The notes under the pieces are model-generated. The model had not been told where the DNA came from. It saw nothing but the letters and a program-made list of their open reading frames with translations, and did no database searches. A program made the position numbers and the translations under genes. Shown here in pieces: positions 25,600-33,410 of a stretch of DNA of 64,000 bases; positions within the stretch are counted from its first letter, which is position 1, and each line of letters begins with the position of its first letter. Origin of the DNA: AC-32 sp963763475 (GTDB lineage: Bacteria > Actinomycetota > Thermoleophilia > Gaiellales > Gaiellaceae). The DNA is taken from the NCBI GenBank assembly GCA_963763475.1, contig CAVXOR010000002.1, positions 124,001-188,000 of the forward strand, given 5' to 3'.

Positions 25600-25677
25600 A
25601 CAGACAGACCCCTGAAGTCTTCCGAACCAGATCCGTGGTCAGAGCGGTCTGTCCTTGGGCTGCGCGCCTAAACATCG
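25600..25677 (-). repeat. dyad repeat family 2, copy 2 (inverted)
   Basis: Read on the minus strand, TTTAGGCGCG, then GGACAGACC, GACCACGGATCTGG and GGTCTGT follow the same order as copy 1 at 9958-10046. The conserved centre is again ACCACGGATCTGGT. Confidence 0.68.
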
Positions 25678-26025
25678 AAGCGCCTTCGCCGGAAAAGGGG
25701 CGACCGAGCGCGGTCGAGACGCTCCTCATAGCAGACGCCCGGGGAGGCAGGAGGAGCGGAGTAACGACTCGGCGAGCGTAGCGCTCCCCCACGTAGCCGT
25801 GCCGACCGACGCTGCCGGGTTGCGTGTTCGAGAAAGAGCAAACCGGGGAAGAGGCTCTTCACGATGGACGCCTGTGCGCCTGACACGGGACGACGGCTTC
25901 CTCTACGTCTGCCGTAACCGCAACGGCTGCATCGACGTCATCAAGGCAGTGAACGGCTACGACCGCAGTGGCCGCCTGGTTTCGCACGAGGTCTGGTCGC
26001 ACTAAGCCCGAAGCACGGAGTCGTC
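25678..26025. other. 348-bp stretch with a possible C-terminal gene fragment
   Basis: A plus-strand frame ending at TAA 26003-26005 reads VRLTRDDGFLYVCRNRNGC and then YDRSGRLVSHEVWSH, which looks like a protein tail but has no matching start. Its upstream part is Arg/Pro-rich and unlike protein. Probably a gene remnant; family unknown. Confidence 0.3.
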
Positions 26026-26051
26026 GGCTCACATTCCCGCACACTGGCCCA
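26026..26051 (+). repeat. 26-bp interspersed repeat, copy 14
   Basis: GGCTCACATTCCCG then CACACTGGCCCA. It lies 100 bp before the paired genes at 26151 and 26772. Confidence 0.82.
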
Positions 26052-26150
26052 GGCCAGGCGAGAGCTTTGTGCGTATCCGCCGTCGGCCCGTCGGCGTTGA
26101 AGTCGTGCGCATCGGCATCACGCCGCTGCACCTGACAAGGAGGTGTGCTT

Positions 26151-26771
26151 ATGCCCTCATGGGTTTGGGCGGTGATCGCTCTCGCAGCAGTCGTCGTGTT
26201 CGCGATCGTCGTCTGGCAGGCCCTGGCCCGAAGGCGAACGGGCCAGCTGCAGGAGCAGTTCGGACCGGAATACGACCGGACGGTCGGGACTGCGGAGTCC
26301 AAGCGCGAGGCGGAGGCCGAGTTGCAGGCGCGCGAGGAGCGCCGAAGAAAACTCGAGATCCGGCCGCTTCCGTCGGCAGCCCGCTACCGCTACTTGGAAG
26401 CATGGCAAGGCGTGCAGTCTCAGTTCGTCGACGAGCCGAGTGCAGCAGTAGCCCGGGCGGACGAGCTGATTCAGTCGGTCATGTCGGAGCGCGGCTACCC
26501 CGTCGAGGACTTCGAGCAGCGGGCCGCGGACGTCTCGGTCGACCATCCGCAGGTGGTCGAGAACTACCGCGAAGGTCACCGGCTCGCCCAGTCGAGCGCG
26601 AACGGCAGCGGCTCGACAGAGGATCTGCGTCAGGCGATGCGACGCTATCACGCTCTTTTCGACGAACTAGTGGAGCCGGCCGCCGACGATCCCACCGCGC
26701 GCGAACGGCAAAGCGACCAACCGATCGAGGAAGTCGACAGTCAGCCAAGCGAAGAGAGGGTGGAGCGATAA
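26151..26771 (+). CDS. membrane-anchored FVDEP-domain protein
   Basis: A 206-residue protein from ATG 26151 after the near-perfect ribosome site AAGGAGGTGTGCTT. Residues 1-25 are one transmembrane helix (VWAVIALAAVVVFAIVVW), followed by a charged linker and coiled region (ESKREAEAELQAREERRRKL). The C-terminal domain of about 110 residues has YLEAWQGVQSQFVDEPSAAV, then ADELIQSVMSERG, and STEDLRQAMRRYHALFDEL. The next gene carries the same domain, so the two are tandem paralogues. I know no function; anchoring suggests an envelope-associated role for this copy. Confidence 0.8.
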   Translation: MPSWVWAVIALAAVVVFAIVVWQALARRRTGQLQEQFGPEYDRTVGTAESKREAEAELQAREERRRKLEIRPLPSAARYRYLEAWQGVQSQFVDEPSAAVARADELIQSVMSERGYPVEDFEQRAADVSVDHPQVVENYREGHRLAQSSANGSGSTEDLRQAMRRYHALFDELVEPAADDPTARERQSDQPIEEVDSQPSEERVER

Positions 26772-27323
26772 ATGGGAGACCGAGAGCTGAGCACCCGCGA
26801 CCTCGCTGAGAGGTCGGACACGACCGCATCCGATGCCCCCGCCGAGACGGAACAGAAGACATCGGATCAGGACGACATCAGGGAGCCGAGCCGTTCTGGA
26901 GCCTCGCCCGGCGAGACGGAGCCCGCGGACGCGCCGATGACGCGCGGGCGGTCCGAGAGTGACGACCCGGCAAAGGACGTGCTCGCCGAGCGAGGAACGG
27001 ACTCTGCAGGGGCCGAGCCCGAGCCTTCGCCTGCCGACTCGCCGGCCGGAGAGCGGGGTCCGCTGCTGCCCGACGACCAAACCGAGCGTTTCACCACGCG
27101 TTGGGAGGAGATCCAGGTGAGCTTCGTCGACGAACCGCGCGAGTCGGTCGCGCAGGCCGACGCGCTGGTCGCCGACCTAATGCAGAGGCTGGCAGCCGGT
27201 TTCTCGGCCGAGCGAGAGCGGCTCGAGGGTCAGTGGGACAGCGGCGATGACGTTTCGACGGAGGACCTCCGCGTCGCCCTAACCCGATATCGATCCTTCT
27301 TTGACCGGCTGCTTTCCGCCTAG
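26772..27323 (+). CDS. soluble FVDEP-domain protein, paralogue of the upstream gene
   Basis: A 183-residue protein whose ATG follows the previous TAA without a gap, so the two are translationally coupled. Residues 1-95 are acidic and low-complexity (DAPAETEQKTSDQDD and similar), likely disordered. Residues 100-183 repeat the upstream gene's domain: TRWEEIQVSFVDEPRESVAQ, ADALVADLMQRLA and STEDLRVALTRYRSFFDRLL. The upstream copy has a membrane helix where this has a disordered acidic arm, suggesting the same fold used at the membrane and in the cytoplasm. Confidence 0.8.
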   Translation: MGDRELSTRDLAERSDTTASDAPAETEQKTSDQDDIREPSRSGASPGETEPADAPMTRGRSESDDPAKDVLAERGTDSAGAEPEPSPADSPAGERGPLLPDDQTERFTTRWEEIQVSFVDEPRESVAQADALVADLMQRLAAGFSAERERLEGQWDSGDDVSTEDLRVALTRYRSFFDRLLSA

Positions 27324-27337
27324 CTCGAAGCGCCAGG

Positions 27338-27377
27338 GGTTGCGGGAGAGAGCGACCTCGCTCGCGCTCCCGCAACC
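27338..27377 (+). terminator. hairpin terminator of the FVDEP gene pair
   Basis: Arms GGTTGCGGGAG (27338-27348) and CTCCCGCAACC (27367-27377), perfect over 11 bp, with inner AGCGA/TCGCT pairing. It begins 15 bp after the stop at 27323. Confidence 0.7.
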
Positions 27378-27448
27378 ACCGCGTCAAGTCGACTCCTTCG
27401 GCCTACTCCTCGACCACCTGCGCGCTTTCCGTGTGGCGCGTAGACCTC

Positions 27449-27474
27449 GGGTGACATTCCCGAACGCTGGCCCA
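27449..27474 (+). repeat. 26-bp interspersed repeat, copy 15
   Basis: GGGTGACATTCCCG then AACGCTGGCCCA. Homology of the truncated gene to the right breaks off 39 bp beyond this repeat. Confidence 0.9.
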
Positions 27475-27512
27475 AGGCACCCAGTTATCGCTCGAACTGC
27501 GGGTCGGCCGAG

Positions 27513-27653
27513 GATGACCCCGACCATCGCCCAGAACTCGGTCGTCAGCACCGACCACTTCGTCTCGTCATGCAGTCCGGTTGCTCGCTCGCCGAGCGTC
27601 TCGGCTGCGTAGCCCTCGGGCTCCTTCAGCCCGCGCCACCCGCGAATAAACAC
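27513..27653 (-). pseudogene. truncated paralogue of the 25238 membrane-protein gene
   Basis: From GTG 27653, the product contains GLHDETKWSVLTTEFWAMVGVI, parallel to GDETKNALKTTEFSAMVGVI in the intact protein at 25238-25531. At 27513 the homology ends in the middle of the first transmembrane helix and continues as unrelated sequence towards repeat 15. About half of the gene is missing, including the second helix. Confidence 0.65.
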
Positions 27654-27752
27654 CAGGCAACGGGCGTCGACGGACGCCTGTCTAGCCGTGTGTTTCACGA
27701 GCCTGCGGAAGAGAAGAACTCACGGCATTCAGACCTCCAAGGAGGGAGAGTT

Positions 27753-27932
27753 ATGGCTAATCCGGTTCCTGCCGGAAGCGACGTATCCGCCGGCACCTAC
27801 CAATGCACGAACTGCGGCAACGAGCTTGATGTGAGCTCGACGAAGCACCTTCCGCCGTGCCCGTCCTGCGGCAACGGAATGTGGGAGACGGTCTCCGGCG
27901 GCGACAGCGTCAACGACCCGTACCCGAGCTAA
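27753..27932 (+). CDS. small zinc-ribbon protein
   Basis: A 59-residue protein from ATG 27753 with ribosome site AAGGAGGGAGAGTT. Two CxxC pairs (YQCTNCGNEL at residues 20-29 and PPCPSCGNGMW at 36-46) form a rubredoxin-like zinc ribbon, with a short acidic tail. The arrangement xTYxCxxCG ... LPPCPxCG is that of small stress- or redox-associated zinc-ribbon proteins found across bacteria. No specific role can be assigned. Confidence 0.8.
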   Translation: MANPVPAGSDVSAGTYQCTNCGNELDVSSTKHLPPCPSCGNGMWETVSGGDSVNDPYPS

Positions 27933-28150
27933 CGGGATCCGTCTGGTCGGCCCTATGGGGTAACCGACGAGTTCGGTGCGAAGCGGGCACCCGAGGTCTG
28001 CCGGAGTAACCGGGAGGCCCTGCTCGCGGCGAGTGGTGGATCAGGAAGCCGGCCGGTGTGCGAAGTGGCCCGGTTGGGCTGGTCAAGAACGGGCATACCC
28101 CCGCCGATCCGGCCCACCCAGAGAGGGTCACCGAGACAAAGGAGGAGGGG

Positions 28151-29764
28151 ATGGAGCGACCACAGTGGTTGATGACTGTGTCGGTCGGGGCGGTGCTTGC
28201 CGTCGCACTCGCGGTCGGAGTGAAGGCGGCGCGCAGCGACGACTTCCAGCCGATCGACTTCGTCCACAACGTCACGGACGCGCCGGCGCCCGTGACGCGT
28301 GCCGTCTTCGGCACGGCACCCGCGACGAAGACGGGGACAGCGATCTGCACCACACCCACGCAGACCACGGCGAATGTCAACACCGACTGCGAGGGCGTCA
28401 ACCCGCACAATGAGACGTCGATCGCGGTCAATCCGACGAACACGCAGAATCTCATCGGCGGCGCGAACGACTACCAGCTCGGTCTTAACCCCGGTGGGCA
28501 CGTGAGCGAGACGATCCTGTCGCGTGCGCACGTGACTTTCGACGGCGGGAGGAGCTGGGCCGAGTACCCAATCACCGCCAACTCCGCGTACCAGGCGACA
28601 GGCGATCCGGCCGTGGCCTTCGACGCGAGCGGCCACGCCTATTACGCGACGCTTGGGTTCCGCTTCGCTGGGCCGGTCAATGCGGTCAACCCTGACGTCG
28701 TCGTCGCGAACTCCGGCGACGGCGGCAAGACGTGGGACAGCGTCCGCATCGCAACCGGCTCGGGCAGCTTCGGGAGCGTCGGCCATCTGCTCGATAAGGA
28801 GTACATCGCCGCCTGGGGCGCGGGTAACGCCATTGTCACGTTCGGCGACTTCCGGCTCGGCCAGAAGGGCGTGTTGCTCACCGGCCAGATCTTCGCGTCA
28901 GTGACGCACAACTTCGGCACAACGTGGTCGAAGCCCGTCTTGATCTCGGGCGACCTGAACCAGGCGTTCGTATCGGTGCCGACCGTGGCGGCCGACGGAC
29001 GCATCTACGTCGCCTTCCTGAACACCACGGATCTCACGACAGGCCGTGACGACTACGAGGTGGTCGAGGTCAGCCCGGCGACGGGCGCGCGGGTTGCAGG
29101 GCCGTTCAAGGTCGCGACGACCATCGACGGCCGCACCGACTACCCAATCGCGCTTGGCAGTCAGACGTACCAAGACAGCGTCTTCCGCACATGGGCGGCA
29201 GGCAACATCACCGCCGACCCGACGAACGCACAGCACCTTGCGGTCGTGTGGTCGGACATGCGGAACAGCACGCTTCCCGCCCCAACCGATCCGTATGTCG
29301 CCAAGACAAACTCGGACGTGATCGTGAGCCAGTCGTTCGACCGCGGCCGGACCTGGTCGGCCCCGGTGGCGCTCACGCTCGCGCGCGACCAGTGGATGCC
29401 CTGGGGCGCCTACGACGGCAGCGGCAAGCTGCGGATCGGAACATTTGACCGTCAGTACGACGCCGCGAACCACTTGTACGGCTACACCCTGGCGACCGAG
29501 ACGTCCGCCGGATCGCTCGCGTTCGGGACCACGCAGGTGACAACGGCCTTGTCTGACCCGACGAGGGACAACCGCTGGTTCGCCGCCACGCTCAACCCGA
29601 ACTTCCCGTTCGCGAACGCGTTTATCGGCGACTACAGCAACATCGCGATCGTTCCCGGCGCGGCCGGGGGCGTCGTCTCCTACTGGACCGATCTCCGAGT
29701 CGAGGCGTGCTTCGCGGGCCGCTGCGGCCATGGCGAAGATGCCTTCTTCGCTCGAACCCCGTAA
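28151..29764 (+). CDS. secreted sialidase-like (BNR/Asp-box) beta-propeller protein
   Basis: A 537-residue protein. I start at ATG 28151, directly after AAAGGAGGAGGGG, since the product then opens with a signal or anchor (PQWLMTVSVGAVLAVALAVGV). Asp-box motifs of the S/T-x-D-x-G-x-T-W type recur along the chain: TFDGGRSWAEY, SGDGGKTWDSV, THNFGTTWSKP and SFDRGRTWSAP, marking a sialidase-like propeller. The catalytic Arg triad and Tyr/Glu of true sialidases could not be identified, so a sugar- or polymer-binding role outside the cell is as likely. A perfect hairpin follows the stop. Confidence 0.82.
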   Translation: MERPQWLMTVSVGAVLAVALAVGVKAARSDDFQPIDFVHNVTDAPAPVTRAVFGTAPATKTGTAICTTPTQTTANVNTDCEGVNPHNETSIAVNPTNTQNLIGGANDYQLGLNPGGHVSETILSRAHVTFDGGRSWAEYPITANSAYQATGDPAVAFDASGHAYYATLGFRFAGPVNAVNPDVVVANSGDGGKTWDSVRIATGSGSFGSVGHLLDKEYIAAWGAGNAIVTFGDFRLGQKGVLLTGQIFASVTHNFGTTWSKPVLISGDLNQAFVSVPTVAADGRIYVAFLNTTDLTTGRDDYEVVEVSPATGARVAGPFKVATTIDGRTDYPIALGSQTYQDSVFRTWAAGNITADPTNAQHLAVVWSDMRNSTLPAPTDPYVAKTNSDVIVSQSFDRGRTWSAPVALTLARDQWMPWGAYDGSGKLRIGTFDRQYDAANHLYGYTLATETSAGSLAFGTTQVTTALSDPTRDNRWFAATLNPNFPFANAFIGDYSNIAIVPGAAGGVVSYWTDLRVEACFAGRCGHGEDAFFARTP

Positions 29765-29771
29765 GACGATT

Positions 29772-29806
29772 CGGCCGTGCCCGCCCTCCACTGGCGGGCA
29801 CGGCCG
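29772..29806 (+). terminator. perfect 14-bp hairpin terminator
   Basis: Arms CGGCCGTGCCCGCC (29772-29785) and GGCGGGCACGGCCG (29793-29806) around loop CTCCACT, starting 8 bp after the propeller gene's stop. There is no T-run. Confidence 0.75.
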
Positions 29807-29933
29807 TAACTGCCGTCGGCCGCCTAAGGCCGTCCCAGAGCGTCCCGTCGCCGGTCGGTCCGTCGAGAGAGAGCACGCTCGACCAGGGAGCGGTTGTCGG
29901 GCGTGAGGAGTCGGTAGTCCTTAGCATCCGAGA

Positions 29934-30494
29934 ATGCTTCCCGAGGGCGTGTACCACTGGTCCGCGACGCATCCCGAATGGGAAGGGCCGGTTTCGGCGT
30001 ACGCAATCGACGACGGCGAGCGGCTGATCCTCATCGACCCGATCGCCGTTCCGGACGATGTTCGCGCCCTATTCGGATCGCGCGAGGTGGTCACGCTACT
30101 CACCTCCACGTGGCACGAGCGCGACGCCGCATCCCTCGGCTTTCCCGTGTGGGCCCCGGCGCCCGATCGGCCCGAAGACCAGCTCGTCCCGGCGACGCGC
30201 TACGCAATCGGCGACTCGCTGTTCGGGATGGAGGCATATCCCGGCCGTGAAGGCCAGCTCGACCTCGTGCTCTGGATCGAGCGAATTCGCGCGGTGATCG
30301 CCGGCGACACGTTGATTGACTTGGGCAACGGGCTCGAGATCCCCGCCAGCTGGCTGCCGGAAGGGGTGACGGTAGAACAGGTCGCGGCCGGGCTGAGGCC
30401 GCTGCTCGACAAGCCAGTGGAGTTCGTGCTGCCGACGCACGGCGAGCCCGCCGACCGCGCGGCTCTCGAACGCGCCCTCGCGCTACAGGACTGA
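29934..30494 (+). CDS. metallo-beta-lactamase-fold hydrolase, reduced metal motif
   Basis: A 186-residue protein from ATG 29934. MBL-like order: YAIDDGERLILIDPI (strand before the first loop), TSTWHERDAASLG where HxHxDH would be (only H..RD kept), VIAGDTLIDLGNG with the metal-bridging Asp position, and FVLPTHGEP with the last His. The reduced HxxxD motif implies one metal or none. Related small proteins are annotated as MBL-fold hydrolases of unknown substrate. It lies between the terminator at 29772 and repeat 16. Confidence 0.72.
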   Translation: MLPEGVYHWSATHPEWEGPVSAYAIDDGERLILIDPIAVPDDVRALFGSREVVTLLTSTWHERDAASLGFPVWAPAPDRPEDQLVPATRYAIGDSLFGMEAYPGREGQLDLVLWIERIRAVIAGDTLIDLGNGLEIPASWLPEGVTVEQVAAGLRPLLDKPVEFVLPTHGEPADRAALERALALQD

Positions 30495-30551
30495 CACGCC
30501 TGCGTTCTCGCGCGACGGCAAGAGGGTCTTGTTCTCGATCCAGCGGTGATC

Positions 30552-30577
30552 AAGTGACATTCCCGAACACTGGCCCA
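30552..30577 (+). repeat. 26-bp interspersed repeat, copy 16
   Basis: AAGTGACATTCCCG then AACACTGGCCCA. It lies 58 bp after the MBL gene and 19 bp from the stop of the nucleotidyltransferase gene. Confidence 0.85.
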
Positions 30578-30595
30578 GGCAAGTTTGCGGCGCCG

Positions 30596-31369
30596 CTACT
30601 GGACCAGGTTTTCAGCCTGTGCGACCGCGTGATCAGCGAATGAGATGAGTGCACGGTGCGCGTCGTGAACATCGGCGCGGTACTTGGTACGGGCTTCGTT
30701 GATGAAGCTCGCCCACTCCGGGTATCTGGCCGCGGCCCAAGCCGCTGCTTCCTCCTTCGTAGCCTGCTCGCCTGTCGCGAGTCCGTAGAGGGCGCGGCAG
30801 AGCGTTAAGACGACGTATCCCTGATGGGCGGGAACGTAGGCGACCCACGGCGCGCGAACTCTGCTCGGCCACTCCTTCAGCAGCGCTTCCACTGCCCGTC
30901 TGTACGCGCCGAGGCTGACTTTCGGCCCGAGATCAAGCGGCCGAGGCCCGAAAATTGTTTCGCCCTGCGTGCAGACGCTGTGCCAGTCAAGGGTGAACTC
31001 AAAGCCTGCGTCTCGGATGTGGAGCGGCTCGCCGGGGGAGATCACGGCGACGCGGCCATTGGGGCGATCGCCGAAGGTTCGCAGGACGTCGAGAGCCACG
31101 TAGGAAACCTCGACGCGCTCAACCCAGGCGGGCCGCTCGAACACAAATGCATCGTGGAGGGTTCGCAGCGCATCGAGTTGCTCCCCCTCCTCGACCGACG
31201 CCGCGGTGACCGCCATTAGGTCGAGGTCGCTCTTGCCGGGGTAGAACCCACCTGCTGCAAGCGAACCGAACAGGTACAACCCCAGCAGGTCTGTCCCGAG
31301 ATGACTCTCCACGGCGGAAGTGAGCTGCTCCAGGGTTTTCCTGGCATCGATCGCGGCACCGTCTCCCAT
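30596..31369 (-). CDS. aminoglycoside (streptomycin/spectinomycin) nucleotidyltransferase-like protein
   Basis: A 257-residue protein; the start is ATG 31367-31369 because the frame beyond runs into repeat 17. The nucleotidyltransferase motif is GLYLFGSLAAGGFYPGKSDLD (GS ... D-x-D, residues 25-46). A second acidic position lies in VEVSYVALDVLR. The C-terminal four-helix domain has YVPAHQGYVVLTLCRALYGL and EAAAWAAARYPEW, as in ANT(3'')/ANT(9) enzymes. It would transfer AMP to an aminoglycoside hydroxyl, but related chromosomal genes often have no resistance phenotype. It exactly fills the unit between repeats 16 and 17 (19 bp and 43 bp spare). Confidence 0.8.
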   Translation of the reverse strand: MGDGAAIDARKTLEQLTSAVESHLGTDLLGLYLFGSLAAGGFYPGKSDLDLMAVTAASVEEGEQLDALRTLHDAFVFERPAWVERVEVSYVALDVLRTFGDRPNGRVAVISPGEPLHIRDAGFEFTLDWHSVCTQGETIFGPRPLDLGPKVSLGAYRRAVEALLKEWPSRVRAPWVAYVPAHQGYVVLTLCRALYGLATGEQATKEEAAAWAAARYPEWASFINEARTKYRADVHDAHRALISFADHAVAQAENLVQ

Positions 31370-31411
31370 TTGGCGAACATCCTGCCAACCACTGGCTCGG
31401 CTGATCGCGTC

Positions 31412-31437
31412 AGGCGTCATTCCTGAACACTGGCCCA
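31412..31437 (+). repeat. 26-bp interspersed repeat, copy 17 (AGGCGTCATTC subtype)
   Basis: AGGCGTCATTCCTG then AACACTGGCCCA, sharing the GCGTCATTC variant with copy 9 and the CCTGAACACT variant with copies 18 and 19. Confidence 0.85.
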
Positions 31438-31544
31438 CGCGAAAGCTAGTCGCGTTCGTAAAGACCACCCCCGGGGTAGGTCGTTGCAGCTCAGTCGCCC
31501 TTCTCCTTGTCGGCGGAGAAGCCTGACTTGCGATACTCGCGTTC

Positions 31545-31778
31545 GTGGGTGAGGTCGATCCTCTAGGCACGCGCAGGGAGGCCCTCGACACGTTCCTTGA
31601 CCAAAAGGTCGAAGAGGGTTACGTGATCGAGACCCGCGCGGACACCCACGCGATCATCTCGCGACGCCCGAAAGGTCTCAAACGGTTCACAAGCGGCGCA
31701 GACCCCGGACGTTACGTAGTTGAAGTAGACGAAGATGGAAGCGCGACGATGCGTCCGGCAGAGCCGCGGCGCACATGA
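31545..31778 (+). CDS. small conserved hypothetical protein
   Basis: A 77-residue acidic/basic protein from GTG 31545: REALDTFLDQKVEEGYVIE, TRADTHAIISRRPKG, then RYVVEVDEDGSATMRPAEP. It looks like a single alpha-beta domain of a type seen in small actinobacterial proteins (helix, then two strands ending in VxVDxDG). Its function is unknown. It shares its repeat unit with the Lys-rich protein gene 73 bp downstream. Confidence 0.65.
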   Translation: MGEVDPLGTRREALDTFLDQKVEEGYVIETRADTHAIISRRPKGLKRFTSGADPGRYVVEVDEDGSATMRPAEPRRT

Positions 31779-31851
31779 AGCTATACCCGAGGGTGACGGA
31801 CATCCTGGGTCACGGCTGACTGCCTCACCGGCACCCACAAGGAGGTCAAAC

Positions 31852-31950
31852 ATGGCGACCAAGGACAAGAACACGAAGAAGAGCATGGAAAAGAAACCGG
31901 CTCAAAAGACGCTGAAAGAGAAGCGGCAGGCCAAGAAGGCGAAGAAGTAG
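31852..31950 (+). CDS. very small lysine-rich basic protein
   Basis: A 32-residue protein from ATG 31852 with strong ribosome site AAGGAGGTCAAAC. Half of its residues are Lys (MATKDKNTKKSMEKK start, QAKKAKK end), with no Cys or hydrophobic run. It could bind nucleic acid or ribosomes. The strong ribosome site argues that it is real. The 365 bp that follow hold repeat 18 and no other gene. Confidence 0.65.
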   Translation: MATKDKNTKKSMEKKPAQKTLKEKRQAKKAKK

Positions 31951-32055
31951 CCGGGCCAGGCAGCCCGCGCTGCCTGAAAACCGCGTTAGGTCGAGGGCGC
32001 GCGCCTTGGTGGTCCGGTCGGACCGGGCAGGTCGCTGTGGCGAGCCCCTCGCCTC

Positions 32056-32080
32056 GGGAGACATTCCTGAACACGGCCCG
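32056..32080 (+). repeat. 26-bp interspersed repeat, copy 18 (25 bp)
   Basis: GGGAGACATTCCTG then AACACGGCCCG: one base is deleted in CTGG and two are substituted. Confidence 0.7.
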
Positions 32081-32314
32081 CGCAAACGCCAGTACCGCCT
32101 GATCGCTGACCCGAAGTTCAAGAACGTGGACACACGCCTGAAGCCCAAGGACGGCGGGTTGTCCTCGTCGCTTGCGACAAGCGCCGCCTGCCGTCCGGCT
32201 TGCTCCACGTGCGGAAGGCGACGTCCGAGGCCCAGGGCGCGAAGTTTTCGTCAGGCTGCGAAAGGGCAGGCGGGCGTAACGGAATTTGCATGTTTTGTTG
32301 AAAGGAGCTGGCTT

Positions 32315-33214
32315 ATGTTTGAGCGCACGCGAACTGGAGTGCGGGAGATGCCGTCGAATGCCGTCTGGCTCCTGTCCCGAGCGCTGAAGCCTGCGGATGA
32401 TGTCGCCACCGGCGCTCGCGATCAGGGCCGAAAGATGGCGGCGGCCGTTGTCGATGCCGCACCCATGGGCGACTCGGTTGAGATTCGCGCGAGGCGCGCG
32501 CACGACGCCGCGGAGCGCGCTAGGGATGCGGAGGAGCGAGCAGTCGAGGCTGCGCGGTTGTCCAAGGAGCGCGCCGACCACGCGCGCGCGGTGAGCGAGC
32601 GCGGTGACGCCCGCATCAAGGAAGTCGAGCGTGAAACGAGCCGCGAGGTCAAGCAACGCGTCGCAGAGGCGGAGAAAGCCGCGCAGGAGTTCGTCAAGCG
32701 CGAGCGCCAAGAGGCCGAGGCGGATGCCGAAGAGCAGCGGCAGGACCTCCAGCAAGAGGTCGAGGACGAGGTCGCCGAGGCCCAGAGTGATGCAGAGGCC
32801 GCCCAGAGTCGGGCGGAGGAGCTCGTCGAGGATGCAACCGAGGCGCTGGCGGAGGCAAGGCGGCTGAGCGAGGAGGCCGCCGCGGCGGCGCGCGCAGCGG
32901 CGCAGGAAGCGAACCGGCAGGCCCAGCAGCTCCAGAGCGAGGCAAACCAGAGGGCGAGGGACGCCGAGGCGCGCATGAACGCGGCCAAGGAGTTGCGCGA
33001 GCGAGCAGCGGCAACCGCCAGGCACACCGCGCGGGAACTCGATCGCGAGACCGTCAATGGCGGACTGGATGCCTACAAGAAGCCCGAACTCGTTGAGCTC
33101 GCGGCCAGCATCGGGGTCGAGAACAGGACGAGCATGACGAAGGACGAGCTCGTCGACGCGATCACGAAAGCCGCTCGCCGGGCGAACAAGGAGCGAGATC
33201 ATGAAACTCATTGA
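32315..33214 (+). CDS. coiled-coil protein with C-terminal Rho-N/SAP-like domain
   Basis: A 299-residue protein from ATG 32315 with ribosome site AAAGGAGCTGGCTT. Residues 1-45 form a small domain (SNAVWLLSRALKPADDVA). Residues 55-240 are an unbroken Ala/Glu/Arg coiled coil. Residues 252-290 are a LEM/SAP/Rho-N-like helical motif (LDAYKKPELVELAASIGVE, then MTKDELVDAITKAAR), which usually binds nucleic acid. This combination suggests a nucleoid- or RNA-associated filamentous protein; that role is inferred. It overlaps the next gene by 14 bp and heads a three-gene operon. Confidence 0.82.
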   Translation: MFERTRTGVREMPSNAVWLLSRALKPADDVATGARDQGRKMAAAVVDAAPMGDSVEIRARRAHDAAERARDAEERAVEAARLSKERADHARAVSERGDARIKEVERETSREVKQRVAEAEKAAQEFVKRERQEAEADAEEQRQDLQQEVEDEVAEAQSDAEAAQSRAEELVEDATEALAEARRLSEEAAAAARAAAQEANRQAQQLQSEANQRARDAEARMNAAKELRERAAATARHTARELDRETVNGGLDAYKKPELVELAASIGVENRTSMTKDELVDAITKAARRANKERDHETH

Positions 33215-33410
33215 TAGGAAAGGCGAACCCGAGCGGGTTCTCGAAACGGTCAGCGAAACGGTCAGCAATCCCCTCGGCGCTGTGAGCGGCCGCGTGAATC
33301 GGAGCACACTCGTGAAGGGGGGCCTGATTGCCGGCGGGCTGGCCGCGCTCACGGCGGGAAGCGCCGCCATCTCTTCGCTTCGGCGCCGCCAGGAGGGGAA
33401 GGCTTCGTGA
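33201..33410 (+). CDS. small protein with one membrane segment (YtxH-like layout)
   Basis: A 69-residue protein from ATG 33201 inside the end of the upstream gene. The N-terminal 35 residues are charged (RVLETVSETVSNPLGAVSG), followed by one short hydrophobic segment (VKGGLIAGGLAALTAGSAA) and an Arg-rich end (SSLRRRQEG). Its size and order resemble YtxH-like stress proteins. The 14-bp overlap with the coiled-coil gene indicates coupled expression. Confidence 0.7.
   Translation: MKLIDRKGEPERVLETVSETVSNPLGAVSGRVNRSTLVKGGLIAGGLAALTAGSAAISSLRRRQEGKAS

Noticed and set aside
29934..30494. Functional metallo-beta-lactamase resistance gene
   Set aside because: The HxHxDH metal motif is reduced to HxxxD, so beta-lactam hydrolysis is not supported.
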